Below, piece by piece: positions 10,873 through 23,188 of a DNA stretch of 64,000 nucleotides (its first letter is position 1; each line of letters begins with the position of its first letter). Where the stretch lies: contig NC_088300.1 in assembly GCF_032854445.1 (NCBI RefSeq), positions 32,777,608 to 32,841,607 on the forward strand. The letters are read 5' to 3'. Under the pieces are notes generated by a model. It had not been told where the DNA came from, made no database searches, and was given only the letters and a program-made list of their open reading frames with translations. This DNA is from Liolophura sinensis. Taxonomy: Eukaryota > Mollusca > Polyplacophora > Chitonida > Chitonidae. The position numbers and the translations under genes were made by a program.

Positions 10873-13800
10873 GGGGTCATTTCTTTGTGTACATTTATGC
10901 AGTCCAGACTAACACATAAAAAGCTCAATATTTTCAATCCTGCCTTCCCTTTTTGGAAGATAAAAAATAGTAGTTCCATTTCTAATTTTTTTTTGTTTCA
11001 TATGACATATAACTTTGGAAAAATCAATAAAAAATAAATTTCTTTGCAATATGATAAAACACTGCAAAAGTTTTGAGTTGACATGTGTATTAAGTTTTCC
11101 CAACCCTTCATCTATGGGGGCCAGAATATCCGGAAGGAACGTGGTGCTAAAGCAGTATTTCAACACGTATCTAGTGCATTGCCACGCTAAGCCCATCTTC
11201 GTCTAATACATCAGGCTGAACAAGAAACAATAACCCAATGGATACCTGCTGGGTGTATAGTTTACTTCAATTAGCCACCCGGCAAGTAACCTTACTAAAA
11301 CACCAGATGTCAAGATCAAAGTAAAACCATGCCATTATAAGTTTTACAACCACAAAGGAAGCAAAAGTCATTGCTTGTGCACCAGTATGATTTTCTTGAT
11401 GTATATTAATTGAGCCAAGCTTCGTTCGTACGAGCGTAATACTTACTTGGGACTGACCGTCTTATTTCCTAAAAGTAAGGAGTCAGTGCGACCAGACGTT
11501 TCGATCAGAAGCGTCAAAAATGTTTCCTTTGCTCCCAGAAAGCTTTGTTTGCCCAAACTGATTTTTCAAAGAACAGCGTGTTCCCAGAGCTAGATTGGTA
11601 GATGCCATTTAGAAAGTGATTTTAAGGAACAGCATTATAGTTATTAGGAATTACATTCTCTGAACAAATCACATATTTTAGTGCTGAAAATTGGTGAAGA
11701 CCAGTTTAAGTTTCGAACAATATCCAGGAAATGTAATCACTAATAACGAGAATATCGTTCTGTGCTCCGGAGGTATAGTGACACACATTGGTATTTAATA
11801 GGATATTTGCAGAATTTGCATATGGTACGGCAATGGCGCGAAAATTCGCAATTTTCCACAGCCCTGCGTACCACTCCAGTGTCGAACGTCTTGTGAAAGT
11901 ACCGGCGCCTTAACATGACAAGTGCTTGCCTATTTAGCTCCAAAAGTTATCTTACTTTTCATCATTCCATGATTTGGGGATTATTGACTAACCACAGCAA
12001 TGTGTCATTCTAATTTATATCAAAATTAGGGTCTTGTAAATACTTTTAGCATTGGATCGTATAGTTTAATCTTTACATTATATATATCATACAGACAAAC
12101 ATGAATCCAACTTCAGCAATAAGTAATTTCCTTACAGTAGGCTATGGCTGGTGTCTGATTATTGTGTGTTTAGAGAATGCCCGTATGTAAGCCACAGACT
12201 GAGAAGGACTATCTAAAAGTCACACGGACCAAGTTTTATTCTTATTTATACATATCACAATTATCTCTCTGTCTCTCTATGTTAGTGGAGAAGACTGTGT
12301 ACGACTTAACCTTATGAAGGCCTATTAGGCATACTATCCACATTGGAATTAATTAACTGTGGTAATATGTCATTACCATAATATAATTACCAGCATTATT
12401 CAATGCGGCCTGACAATGCGGAACTCCTGAGCAAAACTGTAGTGGCCAAGTTGTATTGGACGAGTTTTTATTGGCCAAGCTATATTGACTGAGTTGCTGT
12501 CGTCTTGGCCGTGGTGAAAGTGGTATGGGCCGAGACCAGAGAGCACAGCTAATACGGAAACCCTTGTGGCAATACAAGGAAAATGCTATATTAATAAACA
12601 CAGTGCAACACACCGCACCATTTTCGCACATTTTGCAAAATAACAAACACATAGTTTTAGATTCTCCTTACGTGAACTTCTTACTACGTACAGAATAGCT
12701 ACTAAATTAAAATTAACGTCTCATTCCAGTATCGTGTGAGATGAGTCGCAAATAAATGACAGACAGTACGAATAAGGAACAAATCACACTTCCATATGTG
12801 GACGCCCCATGCACCCGATCTTTATGGCATTAGTATCCGTATATCTATGTAGACGGTTACAGAAACGTTGCCCACACAGCTTTGTTCGATATGTTACGTA
12901 GGCATTTCACATGAGAGCGATTGCCATACGTAATATATTCTGTCTATTATGGAACAAACACGGTAGCAGGATTTACAAGCTAACATCTGCTTGCTCATTA
13001 CCAATGGTGCGTATATTCTCTCCTTGCTTTTGTACGAAACATCGGCCAACTTTGTTGTCAAGAGAATAAGTCTAATACATCATCACTCAGCTAACGTAGA
13101 ACCTGTCTGTTGGACCATTCACAGAAGCGCTAAGCAATGCTCCTAATTAGCCAATTGACACAGGGACGGTTATGAGCCGTATTCTCATTATCGCCTGTAG
13201 TATATTACCCCCTTTGGTCTCACTCTCACCCAGACAATGGCAATTCTGGACGCTCTGGTTCCAGACTGAACCAGATTGATACCGGTGGGTTATTTATGAC
13301 AAAAAAATTACCGAGCAAAGACGGAGGAACAGCATTGTGTTGACCGTACAAATAAACGACGCTCCAAATCCGTGTAGGGACATACCAGTTTCCAGCCTCG
13401 GTTATGCATACCGGAAAGCCGTCCAGGGAACGGATCTGCCACAGACAGCATGCCATCACCTCTTTAAAAGCAGATCAAGACACAACCCCAAGTGTTTACT
13501 GTTTCTGTTACGGCAAACGACTTGACAGTTTATGCTGAAGGCTCCCCCCCTAATTTTGGTTCAACAGAATAAATATTTCAAGGCACATGTCAACAGAACA
13601 CCGGCATAAATAAATGAGGGCATGGCAGCAATTTTGTTCCATATAAAACTTTCAGCATTGCACGTACGATACATTAATAATGGCTTTCGTTTCGGCGCTA
13701 CGGATTGCTTGTATTCGTTAGATGCATGCAATAAAATGCAAACGGCAACATCGCTGCATTTTTTCTTATCATGTTTTTTTGTGATTTGTAATAAGAAAAC

Positions 13801-15356
13801 ATATTGGGAAGGTTATCTTTATCATGGCGATTGGTTTAATAATTTATTACCTCGTTTAACTTCCTGGTTCAATGTTTTTTTTTAAATAAATATCAATGCA
13901 TAATCATACTTTTATATATGGGACTTCGTTTATGTGCGCCTAAATTTAAATTCATAGTATTTAAGTTAAAAAATCTTTTTCTGACAAAAGTACAAATCCT
14001 TAAAGTACGTGAACATAATATATTAGTTCAATGAGTGTTTCAGAATGTCTGCTAATAATGAGCACATCTATCAGACTGTGTTATATTTAACATTACAGGT
14101 TAAAACATAGGCAGTCATAGGGTTCGCCTTGTCGGTTTATCACCCTACAAACAGATTGGTTAGACTGGGTTGGCATGCATTTTCCATCTGTCAATACCAC
14201 CAAGACAGACAGGCCCACACCTTATACACTCCTAGCACATTGATCATGTCTCAGTCGTGCGGAGAACTCTTCAGTGATGGAGGTGCCTGTAGAGAGCTGC
14301 GCCGTAGAGATATCAATCGTTCAGTGCCTTTAAACGTGACGCTCTAACGTTTTTACTATGCCCGACAAATGAACTGCCTGGGATAGGCGTCTTTCTGGGC
14401 CGACATCACTGAGTAGACCCTATTGATGCAAGGTTAACAACCGAAGATCACTCTTTTTTTTACTGCAAGTTAAATTTTAAGCGTATTTTCTGTCAGTCCT
14501 GAATAACAATGCTCTGTCGCAAGAAAATCATTTAAATTATCAACACAAAAGCAGTTCAAGAAAAAAAGAAGAAATCGGCTAATTTTTAGAATATATTGAT
14601 TTAATCGAATTGTCATTGTCAAGAAAAGTGCCATGTTGATAATATCTTCCGCTCTCGCAGAGTTTCATGTAAACACGTTTGTCAGACCCCTGGTGTTGAT
14701 AGTTTTGGAAGTTTCAAGTTTTACCTCTTTTATTGTTAAAGGTAAAACATGTTTTGTTCAATGTTACAGGCGTCTATAAAGTTTATCGAAGAATTATTTT
14801 GAGTAGACGAACTATGAAGAAAGTTGAGGAACTGAACGTTTGTGAACACAAGAAGTTCATGAAGCCAGCAGGTGTCATTTGTGCCTCAGGGAGACGGCGA
14901 GCTAGGTGATAGGTAATTTAATGTCAACAGAAATCGACTCTTTCATGTATTTCATAACGTGATACGAAAGGATTTTTGCGTATAGCGATACAAGCAATCA
15001 ATCTAATATTAAGTCAAGATTTGAAACTTGATATACATTCTAATTTTTTAACCTTTAGTTTTAAAACTAGAAACAGAAACATTATGCTAAGTGTAGTTTC
15101 AAATTTTAAATCAATAAGTCACAACTAAGAATGGAGTGGAAGCGCGATCGGATTTTTGTCTTCTGATTGAACTATTCAAAAGAACGGTGTAACGTTAAGC
15201 AAATAAAGTAAAAGATGAATAAATTTGTCCCACTATCTGGAACAACACGCGAAGACGTTGTCAACTCCTGTGGCCAGTTAGGTACAGCTTTGTTACACTT
15301 GTGACTTCAGCTTTATACATTGATTAACTCCTAGCTTGGGTTCTTATTAAACAACC
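10873..15356. other. Long stretch without a supported gene
   Basis: Several 60-100 codon frames occur (for example around 10909-11196, 12353-12652, 13226-13525, 13622-13885), but they overlap on both strands, have no splice-bounded signal and match nothing I know. AT-rich with poly-T runs near 13860-13990 and 14455. May be intergenic or intronic. Confidence 0.35.
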
Positions 15357-15835
15357 ATGGCTCAAGTCGCGCCTCATGTCGTTATAATTGAAAGTAAGTC
15401 ATGATTAAATTTTCTTGTGGCAGGTTAGTTCGCGAAACTACTGTGCAAAGGTCTGCATACTGCGCTCCCCTCTGTCCATCGTATAGTTATTACATTCATG
15501 AACTTGTAAATCTAACGATTGTGAGCGTGTGTGTGTCGAGAGTGCATTGCCTAGGCAGAGGCAATAAAGGTAAAGTAAAACACCTGAGCACAACTGGGAA
15601 CAATATCGGAACTGATTAAACTATTTCTGAACAAAAACAAAGCCCATTGCCATAATGATATTCGCACACAAATCATAAAGAGTCTGATAATATCAGCTTT
15701 ATAGAATGATAAGGTTATGTGTAATCTTCTTATGTACAAAATTACCGTTATCTTTCTTTTTCAGAGGAACAAAATTACCTCAAAACCTGTATTTGTCGCC
15801 AAAACCACCGGGTTAAAGAGCTACATAATAGCTAA
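15357..15835 (+). CDS. Possible two-exon mini-ORF (first coding exon plus second exon)
   Basis: Exon 1 at 15357-15393 starts with an ideal Kozak context (ACCATGG) and reads MAQVAPHVVIIE plus one base, ending at A|GTAAGT. The next strong acceptor is TTTCTTTTTCAG ending at 15764. Joining the phase-1 donor to 15765 keeps a frame open to a TAA at 15833-15835, for 35 residues in all. The predicted intron is 371 bp. Caveat: the acceptor region also has an AG two bases further on that would give another short frame. A longer frame (54 codons to 15929) is open in a third phase that does not join this exon 1. The product is unrecognised; exon 1 may instead be the start of a longer gene whose next exon lies further right. 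Confidence 0.35.
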
Positions 15836-16994
15836 GCTAATAGATTTAGTGGCTGTTTATGAGACTGCAAATGGATCGATTTTTTTTAATCAGAGGGATC
15901 GATTCACTGTAAAAAAATCTTTTCTTTAAGGATTTAAAAACTTTAGATTCCTTTATTAGATTTTACTCAAGTTAACATCGTTTATAAAAGAAGACCACCT
16001 TCCAGTTTGGAACCAATCCTGTGTTTATTTAGTTACCACGCTGATAGGCTTAACGAGGGATGAGCGTGCGGCGAAGAAGCTGTTCTCGTTGCTGTAAATC
16101 GCCATTTGACAGGGAAACACGGCGTCCCGCCTTATCAGGGACATTAGCTCTAAGACAAATGCCGTTACTTTAGACTACACAATTAGTCTACGATACTGGT
16201 TCACTAATTCTTTGTCCTCAGACATTTTATTGCAGATACCCTGGATCCATTTTTGCATGACCCATCAGTACAGCGACCCGTCATCATCGTGCAGGATTAA
16301 AACGTACGGGTACTACCTAGTACGAAGGACTGAAAGAATGATTACGGCTTAAGGCGGAAATATTTAATACACAGAAGCCAACTGTAGTTTTAGCCTACTG
16401 TTAGATACATGTAAAGATACTCTGACAACTCTCAGACTGGTATTATTTCATTGTCTATTTGCTTTCTTTTTTCTCCTTGTATCAGCTAAGGTATTTCATT
16501 TTGTCTTAACCATTGACGTCTTATTTACACAACTGTACCCTAAATGTTATAATACCCAATGTAATAATAATTATAATACTCAATCTTCAATGCACAAACT
16601 AGTTCGTGTCATGGTTCGTGCCTTCAGATGTGTTTTTTCTTCTCCATTGAGTTTTTAACTATTTTTGAGTGTTTCATAATCTATAACTGTGCAAGATTGT
16701 CACAAGTGAAAAAATCGATAATAAACGTTTTTTTTCTAAGACAATTATGTGGTAGACTTAAACAGGGCAAAAATCGTACCTAAAATATTCAGAACGATTT
16801 CATGTCAGCTTGCGTAGTTTTAGGAAGGCTCAAGACGTCCGACGGGATAACACGATTTAATCAATATAATATAACTACTTACGGAATGACATAAAACTGT
16901 TTGACAATTCTGGATGGATTGACATAAAAATGTCTACTTTGGACTCAAACAAATCGATGGTTATTGTGTCAGGAGATTTACTTCAAAAAGTCAT
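15836..16994. other. No gene recognised
   Basis: AT-rich spacer leading to the 27-bp array. No splice-bounded frame was recognised. Confidence 0.35.
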
Positions 16995-17515
16995 TTAGAT
17001 TGCCAGTTGTATAGTCTCAGCCAAGAATGCCAATTCTACTGTCTTAGGCAGGATTGCCAATTGTATAGTCTTAAGTAAGATTGCCAATTGTACAGTCTTG
17101 GGCAAGAATGCAAATTGTATAGTCTTAGCCAAGATGGCCAACTGTATTGTCTCGGGTATTGTCTCAGGCAAGATTCCCAATTGTATTGTCTCAGGCAAGA
17201 TTCTCTATTGTATTGTCTTAAGCATGATTGCCAATTGTATGGCTTTAGTCAAGATTGCCAGTTGTATTGTGTTAGCCAAGACTGCCAATTACATAGTCTT
17301 AGTCAAGGTTGCCAGTTGTATAGTCCTGGATAAAATTGTCAATTGTATAGTATTAGACAAGATTGCCAGCTGCATAGTCTTAGCCAAGACTGTCAGTTTT
17401 ATAGTCTTAGTCAAGACTGTCAATTTTATAGTCTTAGTCAAGACTGTCAATAGTATAGTCTTAAGCAAAATTACCAATTATAGTCTTAGGCAAAACCTGA
17501 CGTTTGCAAGAGGCA
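16995..17515. repeat. 27-bp minisatellite, about 19 units
   Basis: The unit is of the type TGCCAATTGTATAGTCTTAG plus a CCAAGA(T/A) segment. Unit starts at 17001, 17028 and 17055 show the 27-bp period. Variation is concentrated in a few positions. Because 27 is a multiple of three and the unit lacks stops, long repetitive frames exist on both strands (9-residue periods such as KTIQLAIL on minus). These are a consequence of the array and probably not proteins. Confidence 0.9.
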
Positions 17516-20500
17516 GATTATAGCTCGACCATCGTTGTACGACAAAAGAGGAAAATATTACGTTCTGATTCCGCTGAAAGTAGTGTAAACAAATTCGGCC
17601 AACAGTTTAATGTGACTCTCGTATAGACAATGTCTTTGGATTTTATCCGACAAGAACCTCGCTCGAAGTAAACCACTACGATGTTAAGTGCCACAAAACT
17701 AGAAAGGTACATGTCACTATACTGTTCGTTAATTTGTCTTCATGTGACACTGTCTAGACACGGAGATCTGATGTCGCAGACCTTTAAGAATTGAATATGT
17801 CATATCGTTGTTGGCCTGGCCACACTGCCCAGACTCGGACAATGTGCAAAATCCAGTAGCGTGTGGCATCAAAGAATATAGAATGTAAACTGAAGCGGGT
17901 AACAAATCTGTCAAGACACGACTCTGTCTCCCGAACCGGTAATCACCTTTCCTGGGCAACATCTGTGCAGACTGGGAAATTAAAACTATTTACTTCGATT
18001 GCATCCTGATACAAAGCTATACTAGATTAACATCCATGAATGAGAATGGATAAACTGTTCGCAGGCTGATTAATGTCACGTTGTTAACAGGGTTTAGTTT
18101 CACTAAAATCCGAGTTTAAGTTAATGCACGTGCATGGCGGCTAGGTGAACACTGTTATGATCGGTACAGCTGTGTGACTAGCATTCACTAATGAACAACA
18201 TCGGATCGTGTCTCTGGACTCGTCGACATGTGCGCGAAGCACCGAAATAACAGCACATGTGATACGTCAAAAGTATCTATCACCTCACTGCACAGCTTCT
18301 AGGCCAAATCGAGGCATGCCTTTGGTGATCATCTTAATTGCGTGGTTTGATTGTCAAGATATTTTTTTATTTTAATTAGAACGCCATAAATTCACGAAGT
18401 CTTCTATTTAGAATGCACTGGAAGGAAATCAGTCCAAGCTAATACATTAATTAAAATAGATCGTTGACTAAGTTGTAATTGTGCCAGAATTGAACGAATG
18501 AAATGAAAAATCGTGTGTTTCAAAATGGAATGACCCTCTATTAACCATACCACCAGGTTTCATTTCTGGCACAGGTCAACGCTAAAGTTTTTCAGCTGGC
18601 CCACTTGGTATTTACCGGCATTAAGCATGCGCTGGAGCACAGATACAAAACAGCCTAGCGCATCAGTACGAACCAGGCGCTTGGCACGGCTCGGTTCGTT
18701 AGACAATTGCCAGTTCTTATCGCTGAGTAGAAGTTTATGGTTTAGATGGACATTTCTGTGGCATGCTTTCCCTCATTCCCTGTTGAACGGACTAACATAA
18801 AAACATTGCACCTGTGATATGATGTTCCTGAAAACATTCTCTCCGAAACCTCATTCTCATGCATAATTACAAATATTGGAAAACATGTGGCTAGTTTAGC
18901 TACCTATGATTATTTAAGTTGTGTCAGACATATGTACCACTGACGCATTATGGAACATATCAGTCAATGGAAAGAAGCCGTCAAAAATCTAAAATCATCA
19001 TCAGCAAACATTCGGCCGAGTTCTTCAAAATGTTTTAATTATGAGAAAGGCAAAACCGACTACGAACACTATAACAAATAACTAAGGGCATAGTATAAGG
19101 CAAATTGCAGTGATATGTTACTAGTCTGATAGTTTTCATATTGGCAAATCCTGTAGGGTCATTCAGTTTACAGGCAGAAATATGTCTTACGTCCTATTTG
19201 CCGACTGACCGTAATAGGTGTACTACACATTTCATTGCTGACCACACTATATCACACACGCCACATTCCGGTTGACCCGGAAGTAAAATCCCGAACACCT
19301 CTCATAGGAATAGGAACCTCTGACAAATCTTCTGTCTGCAAGTCTCTCGACGTGGATACGACACATTGTATTCCTTTCATACTGTCTACAAGCGAACCCT
19401 CTGATAGTAATGCGGCTTAAAGACTGTCTATCAGTGGAAACGCGATCACAGTGAGTCAGATAGCTGCTCAGTATTATACAGTAGATCGACAAAACAAGGT
19501 AGCTATATCAAGGTACCGTATGTGGTGCACGGATTATAAACTAAGCCTCACTGTAATACTATAAAAGACGTACGGCACAGAGAGTAAATACAGAGTGTGA
19601 TAATGGGCAAATAGTCACACGTAGCCGGTGAAATATGGCCTCTTGTTAATTAGACATCTGCCGTACATAATGCAGACAAGGGTACAAAAGCTCAAACATT
19701 TTATTAATAAAAAAACCAAAGTATTACAATGTAACATAGTCAGTGATATGGACGAACTGCGCGTACTTGATATAAGTCTTAGACTTAAAAAAAAAAAAAA
19801 CAAGCAAAAAAAAAACCTACTACGGTTTCAAAGTCTAAACGCGATTGCACCTAAAAGTGTTTTTTTATTTAGCATAATATCACTCCTTTAATGTGAATTG
19901 TTTAGAACGAAATGTGATAGGGGCATTCAAATGGCTGCACGGGGGTTAGGCAACAGATGATTTTATATTGTCTGTCTTTCTCACTGATCTTTTTATTACA
20001 GGTTGGCTATATTAACTGGCTAAGACCTTATACCTTGTGAGAGAAACCTACCGATTAGTGAAGAACCCCCAAAAAAATACTACTTGGCACCTGTGATGTT
20101 TATAATATGTTCAGAAATGGACAGCAAAGAAACTCATTCCGAGTTTTCTTGTTTCTTTTCTTACACGTACAATTGTACAAATCACCCCAAAATTTTCCAA
20201 CGGATGACCTATTTTTAATAGCTGAGTTTCTTAGCTTAGTTAAATGAAGACTTGACTGATCGACTGACACACTGTGTGTCACGAATCGACTGCTTTAAAA
20301 GTGGAAACTATCACTGACACCAGTTGTTCTAAAGCGATGCTCTTGTCGAAGCCGATCCATTTCAAATCAATAAGGTGACAGGTTCTAATCCAGATCTCGC
20401 TCTTTCGCCAGCAGTTTAGTCCACATTAGTCACCTGCTATGAGTGACACATGCGCCGAAAAATGGTGGAGAGGGAAGGGGGGAAGGTGGGTGTATGTAAA

Positions 20501-20577
20501 TCAGACATGACAGAAAAAAAGAGACAACAATGTTGTTCTAGAGGAAGGCTATTGTGATCCATAAATAAATAAAGACA
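17516..20577. other. No gene recognised
   Basis: Short overlapping frames only. Poly-A runs at about 19786-19816. A somewhat GC-richer patch at 18120-18300 has no feature I can name. Confidence 0.35.
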
Positions 20578-20770
20578 GCTTCTGTTGCCTAGTGGATAGA
20601 GTGCCCGCCTCGATCCCAGGGGGAAACCTGGGATCAAACCGAGTTGGGTCATACCAAAGACTTTAAAAATGGTACTTGTCGCTCAGAACTGATAGGTTAG
20701 AGCAAGAAAAGCTGTTTGGCTCAACGCCTACATCCCGTAGTGTAGGGGACGCCGGCAGACAATAGCCTTT
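20578..20770 (+). repeat. SINE family A, tRNA-like head with a different 3' part
   Basis: The A-box-like TTGCCTAGTGGATAGAGTG and B-box-like GGGATCAAACC are followed by GGGTCATACCAAAGAC and GAACTGATAGGTTAGAGCAA, as in the 49.2-kb copy. After about 20715 the sequence departs from the other family members, so the copy is recombined or truncated. Confidence 0.7.
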
Positions 20771-21246
20771 GGAGAAAGGTGAAGGGCAGTTGTACTACTA
20801 CAACCTTTGAACACGATCCCGTGGTCTAACACTGTCATTTCACTATTAAGAAAATCTAAATAGTTTACATTTCCCGCTAGTTTTTCTGTTTTTCCCCACA
20901 GGTATCAATTTATCTGTGTTAAACTTACAGTCTACGCGAGTTACACAAAGTGGAAACCTTCAATATTTCATTGTTTATCCAGCATTAAGGGTAAAGGCAT
21001 TCAGGACACTTGAAATCAAGTCTACGTGTTTGATTCGATTGGACCGCCGCTGAGTGAGAAATGATGTCAGTAGAATTTACTACCATTTTCGATGTTTTTC
21101 TATGAGGCGACCGACCATTAAAGAAACGCGCTATTAATTCTGATACTAAATTAACCAGCTGATTATTCTGGATGTTTTCGTAATTGTGCAAGTTTATGAC
21201 ATATTGCGACTATTACTGTATTATAGATAGGGTGTTTACGTTGCTA

Positions 21247-21363
21247 CTTCGCACGTGGGAAGGTCCTGCCAGCAACCTGTGGATGGTCGTGGGTTTTCCC
21301 CGGGCTTTGCACGGTTTCCTCCCACCATAATGCTGGTCATCAAAATAAATAAATAAATAAATA
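21247..21363 (+). repeat. SINE family R1, 3' truncated
   Basis: ACGTGGGAAGGTCCTGCCAG, GGATGGTCGTGGGTTTTCCC and CACCATAATGCTGG are followed directly by an AAATAAATAAATA tail. The usual TATAAGTGAAATATTC block is deleted. Confidence 0.85.
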
Positions 21364-21524
21364 CATTGCTACTTTTTAGGCACTATAAATATGTATTAAT
21401 ATCATTAAATTCTATATATCAGCAGTTTGAATAAAACCCCCAACTGAACTAAACTGAGAGGTTTTCGAATTTCAGGGGCAATACATGTGACTATTTGCCC
21501 TCTAATTACTCTCTATGATGTAAA

Positions 21525-21640
21525 GGAATCCACGACCATCCGCTTGTAGCTGACAGACCTTCCCAGGTACATGTACGACCGGAGGGAAGTCAGTCTGAGC
21601 TAGATTTGAACGTGTCCAACCAAACTGATGAGAAGCTCCT
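21525..21640 (-). repeat. SINE family R1, 5' fragment
   Basis: On the minus strand: the reverse of CCACGACCATCCGC, GACAGACCTTCCCA, and a head region with a B-box-like segment (reverse of TTTGAACGTG). Diverged. Confidence 0.6.
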
Positions 21641-22490
21641 GGTGCTGCGATAGGAAGATGCCGCTTGTAGGTCATAGTCATGGGCGTAAGGAAATTTTCA
21701 GTGCGACGTTAAAAGCAATCAAGTCAGTGAGAAAAACTTATACTAAACTTAATAATTTTATTTTAACTATGAACGCGTCTAACCTACGTTGAATACAGGC
21801 TTGTCTGCTACCCAATTGCAAAGGTGTGAAAATAGTCCTTTTTGGCTAGTTACATTAATGCTTCCGCCTTATGTTTTTTTTTGTCCACCTCTAACTGATT
21901 TTAATGGAGTAATTATGTACATTTAACTGACAATCTGCTCAGTATTGCTTTTTATCGCCTTGCCGCAAATTGGCTCTAATCGATTGCTTAAACACAACCA
22001 TTAACCATTGCCTTGCACAGACCGTTTTGAGAGCCTAAAAACCTCACATTTTTCATTTTACCTGCCCGCAAGAGATAACATTATGTAATTGAAAAGGAAG
22101 CCATTCATATTTGAAAATCATATATATTAATTGGATGAGACAGAAAATATCATAAAAAAGTAGATTTGTCAAAACGTTTGGCAGGCACAGTTTAACTTAA
22201 TGGTATGACGATCGGCACTGTCAGCAGTAATTGTAGATATCTAATATAATTTCGTGCCGGTTTCCTCTTAGAATGCGCGTGAACCCCACTGAGATAACGC
22301 ATAACAACAAGTTACACTGTACACTAAAGATCTCGATATAAAGATTAAAGCCAAAATCATCAAAATGGAAACTATGAAGAGACCGACGAGATCAAAAGGT
22401 TTCTGTAAATCGTCTATTACATTTGCCACTATTCTGGACAATGACAAAATTTGAAAACAGTAATTATAAAAATATTTACACTGAGCTTAC
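21641..22490. other. No gene recognised
   Basis: AT-rich, with no splice-bounded frames. Would be intron downstream of the exon candidate at 22491-22781 if that is real. Confidence 0.3.
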
Positions 22491-22781
22491 GTCGTTTGCC
22501 AAAGGTCTGCGGTATGAGTGAGCCAGTGACTGGGGTACCGACAGATTTTTCTTTCACAAAAGGTGGCGCTAGTGTGACACAGTACTTGCACGTCACAAGT
22601 TTTTTGTTGTGCGACACGAACGATGTTGCGAGCTGAGGTTTGATCGGTGACGTATTTGGTATATCCACTGTTATTTCATGTTGTTGACGCCGCCGTGGAA
22701 TGTCCAGCGTCACTGAAAAGTCCCACTTCGAACTCTGGTGGTATCCCATTAAGACGAATATTCCTTGATTCAAAGGACGCC
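22491..22781 (-). CDS. Candidate internal coding exon, symmetrical phase 1-1, family unknown
   Basis: On the minus strand the exon runs from the acceptor TTGTGTTATATTAG|GG to the donor CGAC|GTAAGC. It is 291 bp long: two leading bases, 96 codons and one trailing base, so both introns are phase 1. Only this frame is open; the other two hit stops early. The peptide has alternating hydrophobic/polar beta-type stretches (KWDFSVTLDIPRRR, HEITVDIP, KKLVTCKYCVTLAPP) and ends VTGSLIPQTFGKR. One Trp and two Cys are present. Phase 1-1 exons of about 95 codons are typical of shuffled extracellular modules, but I cannot match it to Ig, FN3 or another named domain. The flanking exons were not found. A SINE lies 144 bp upstream, consistent with an intron there. 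Confidence 0.4.
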
Positions 22782-22924
22782 CTAATATAACACAATACTG
22801 ATAGAATATAGAGGTTCAAATTGTACCGGATTCTTTAACCACCACGGTGTTAACACATACCATAAATTGTTATAAATCATGCCATATAGCATTTGCTGAG
22901 CGAGTGCTTGGGGTTTAACATCAT

Positions 22925-23188
22925 ACTTAACAATTTTTTAGTCATATGACGACGAAGGAATCCTTAACTGCAAGCAATGTGCCTCCTTGTTGCAGAACGG
23001 ATTTCCACCACGCTTTTATCTAGTGCTGCTTCACTGAGACAGCTTACCGAAGGCAAGTAAGTCGCCCTACCCCGCACCACCCTTAAGCATCTTTTAAGGT
23101 CTTAGGTGTGACTAGACCAAAGATTCATTCTGGATCTACCGCTTCCGAAGTGAACGCCCTCTACCAACTGTGCTATCGGGGCCGGTCC
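22925..23188 (-). repeat. SINE family A, full length with tRNA-like head
   Basis: Read on minus: a head with a perfect A box (TAGCACAGTTGGTAGAGGG), GTCTAGTCACACCTAAGACC, a middle with CTCAGTGAAGCAGCACTAG and CAACAAGGAGGCACATTGC, and a 3' end with AAATTGTTAAGTATGATGTT and a short tail. Closely related to the copy at 590-965. Confidence 0.8.
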
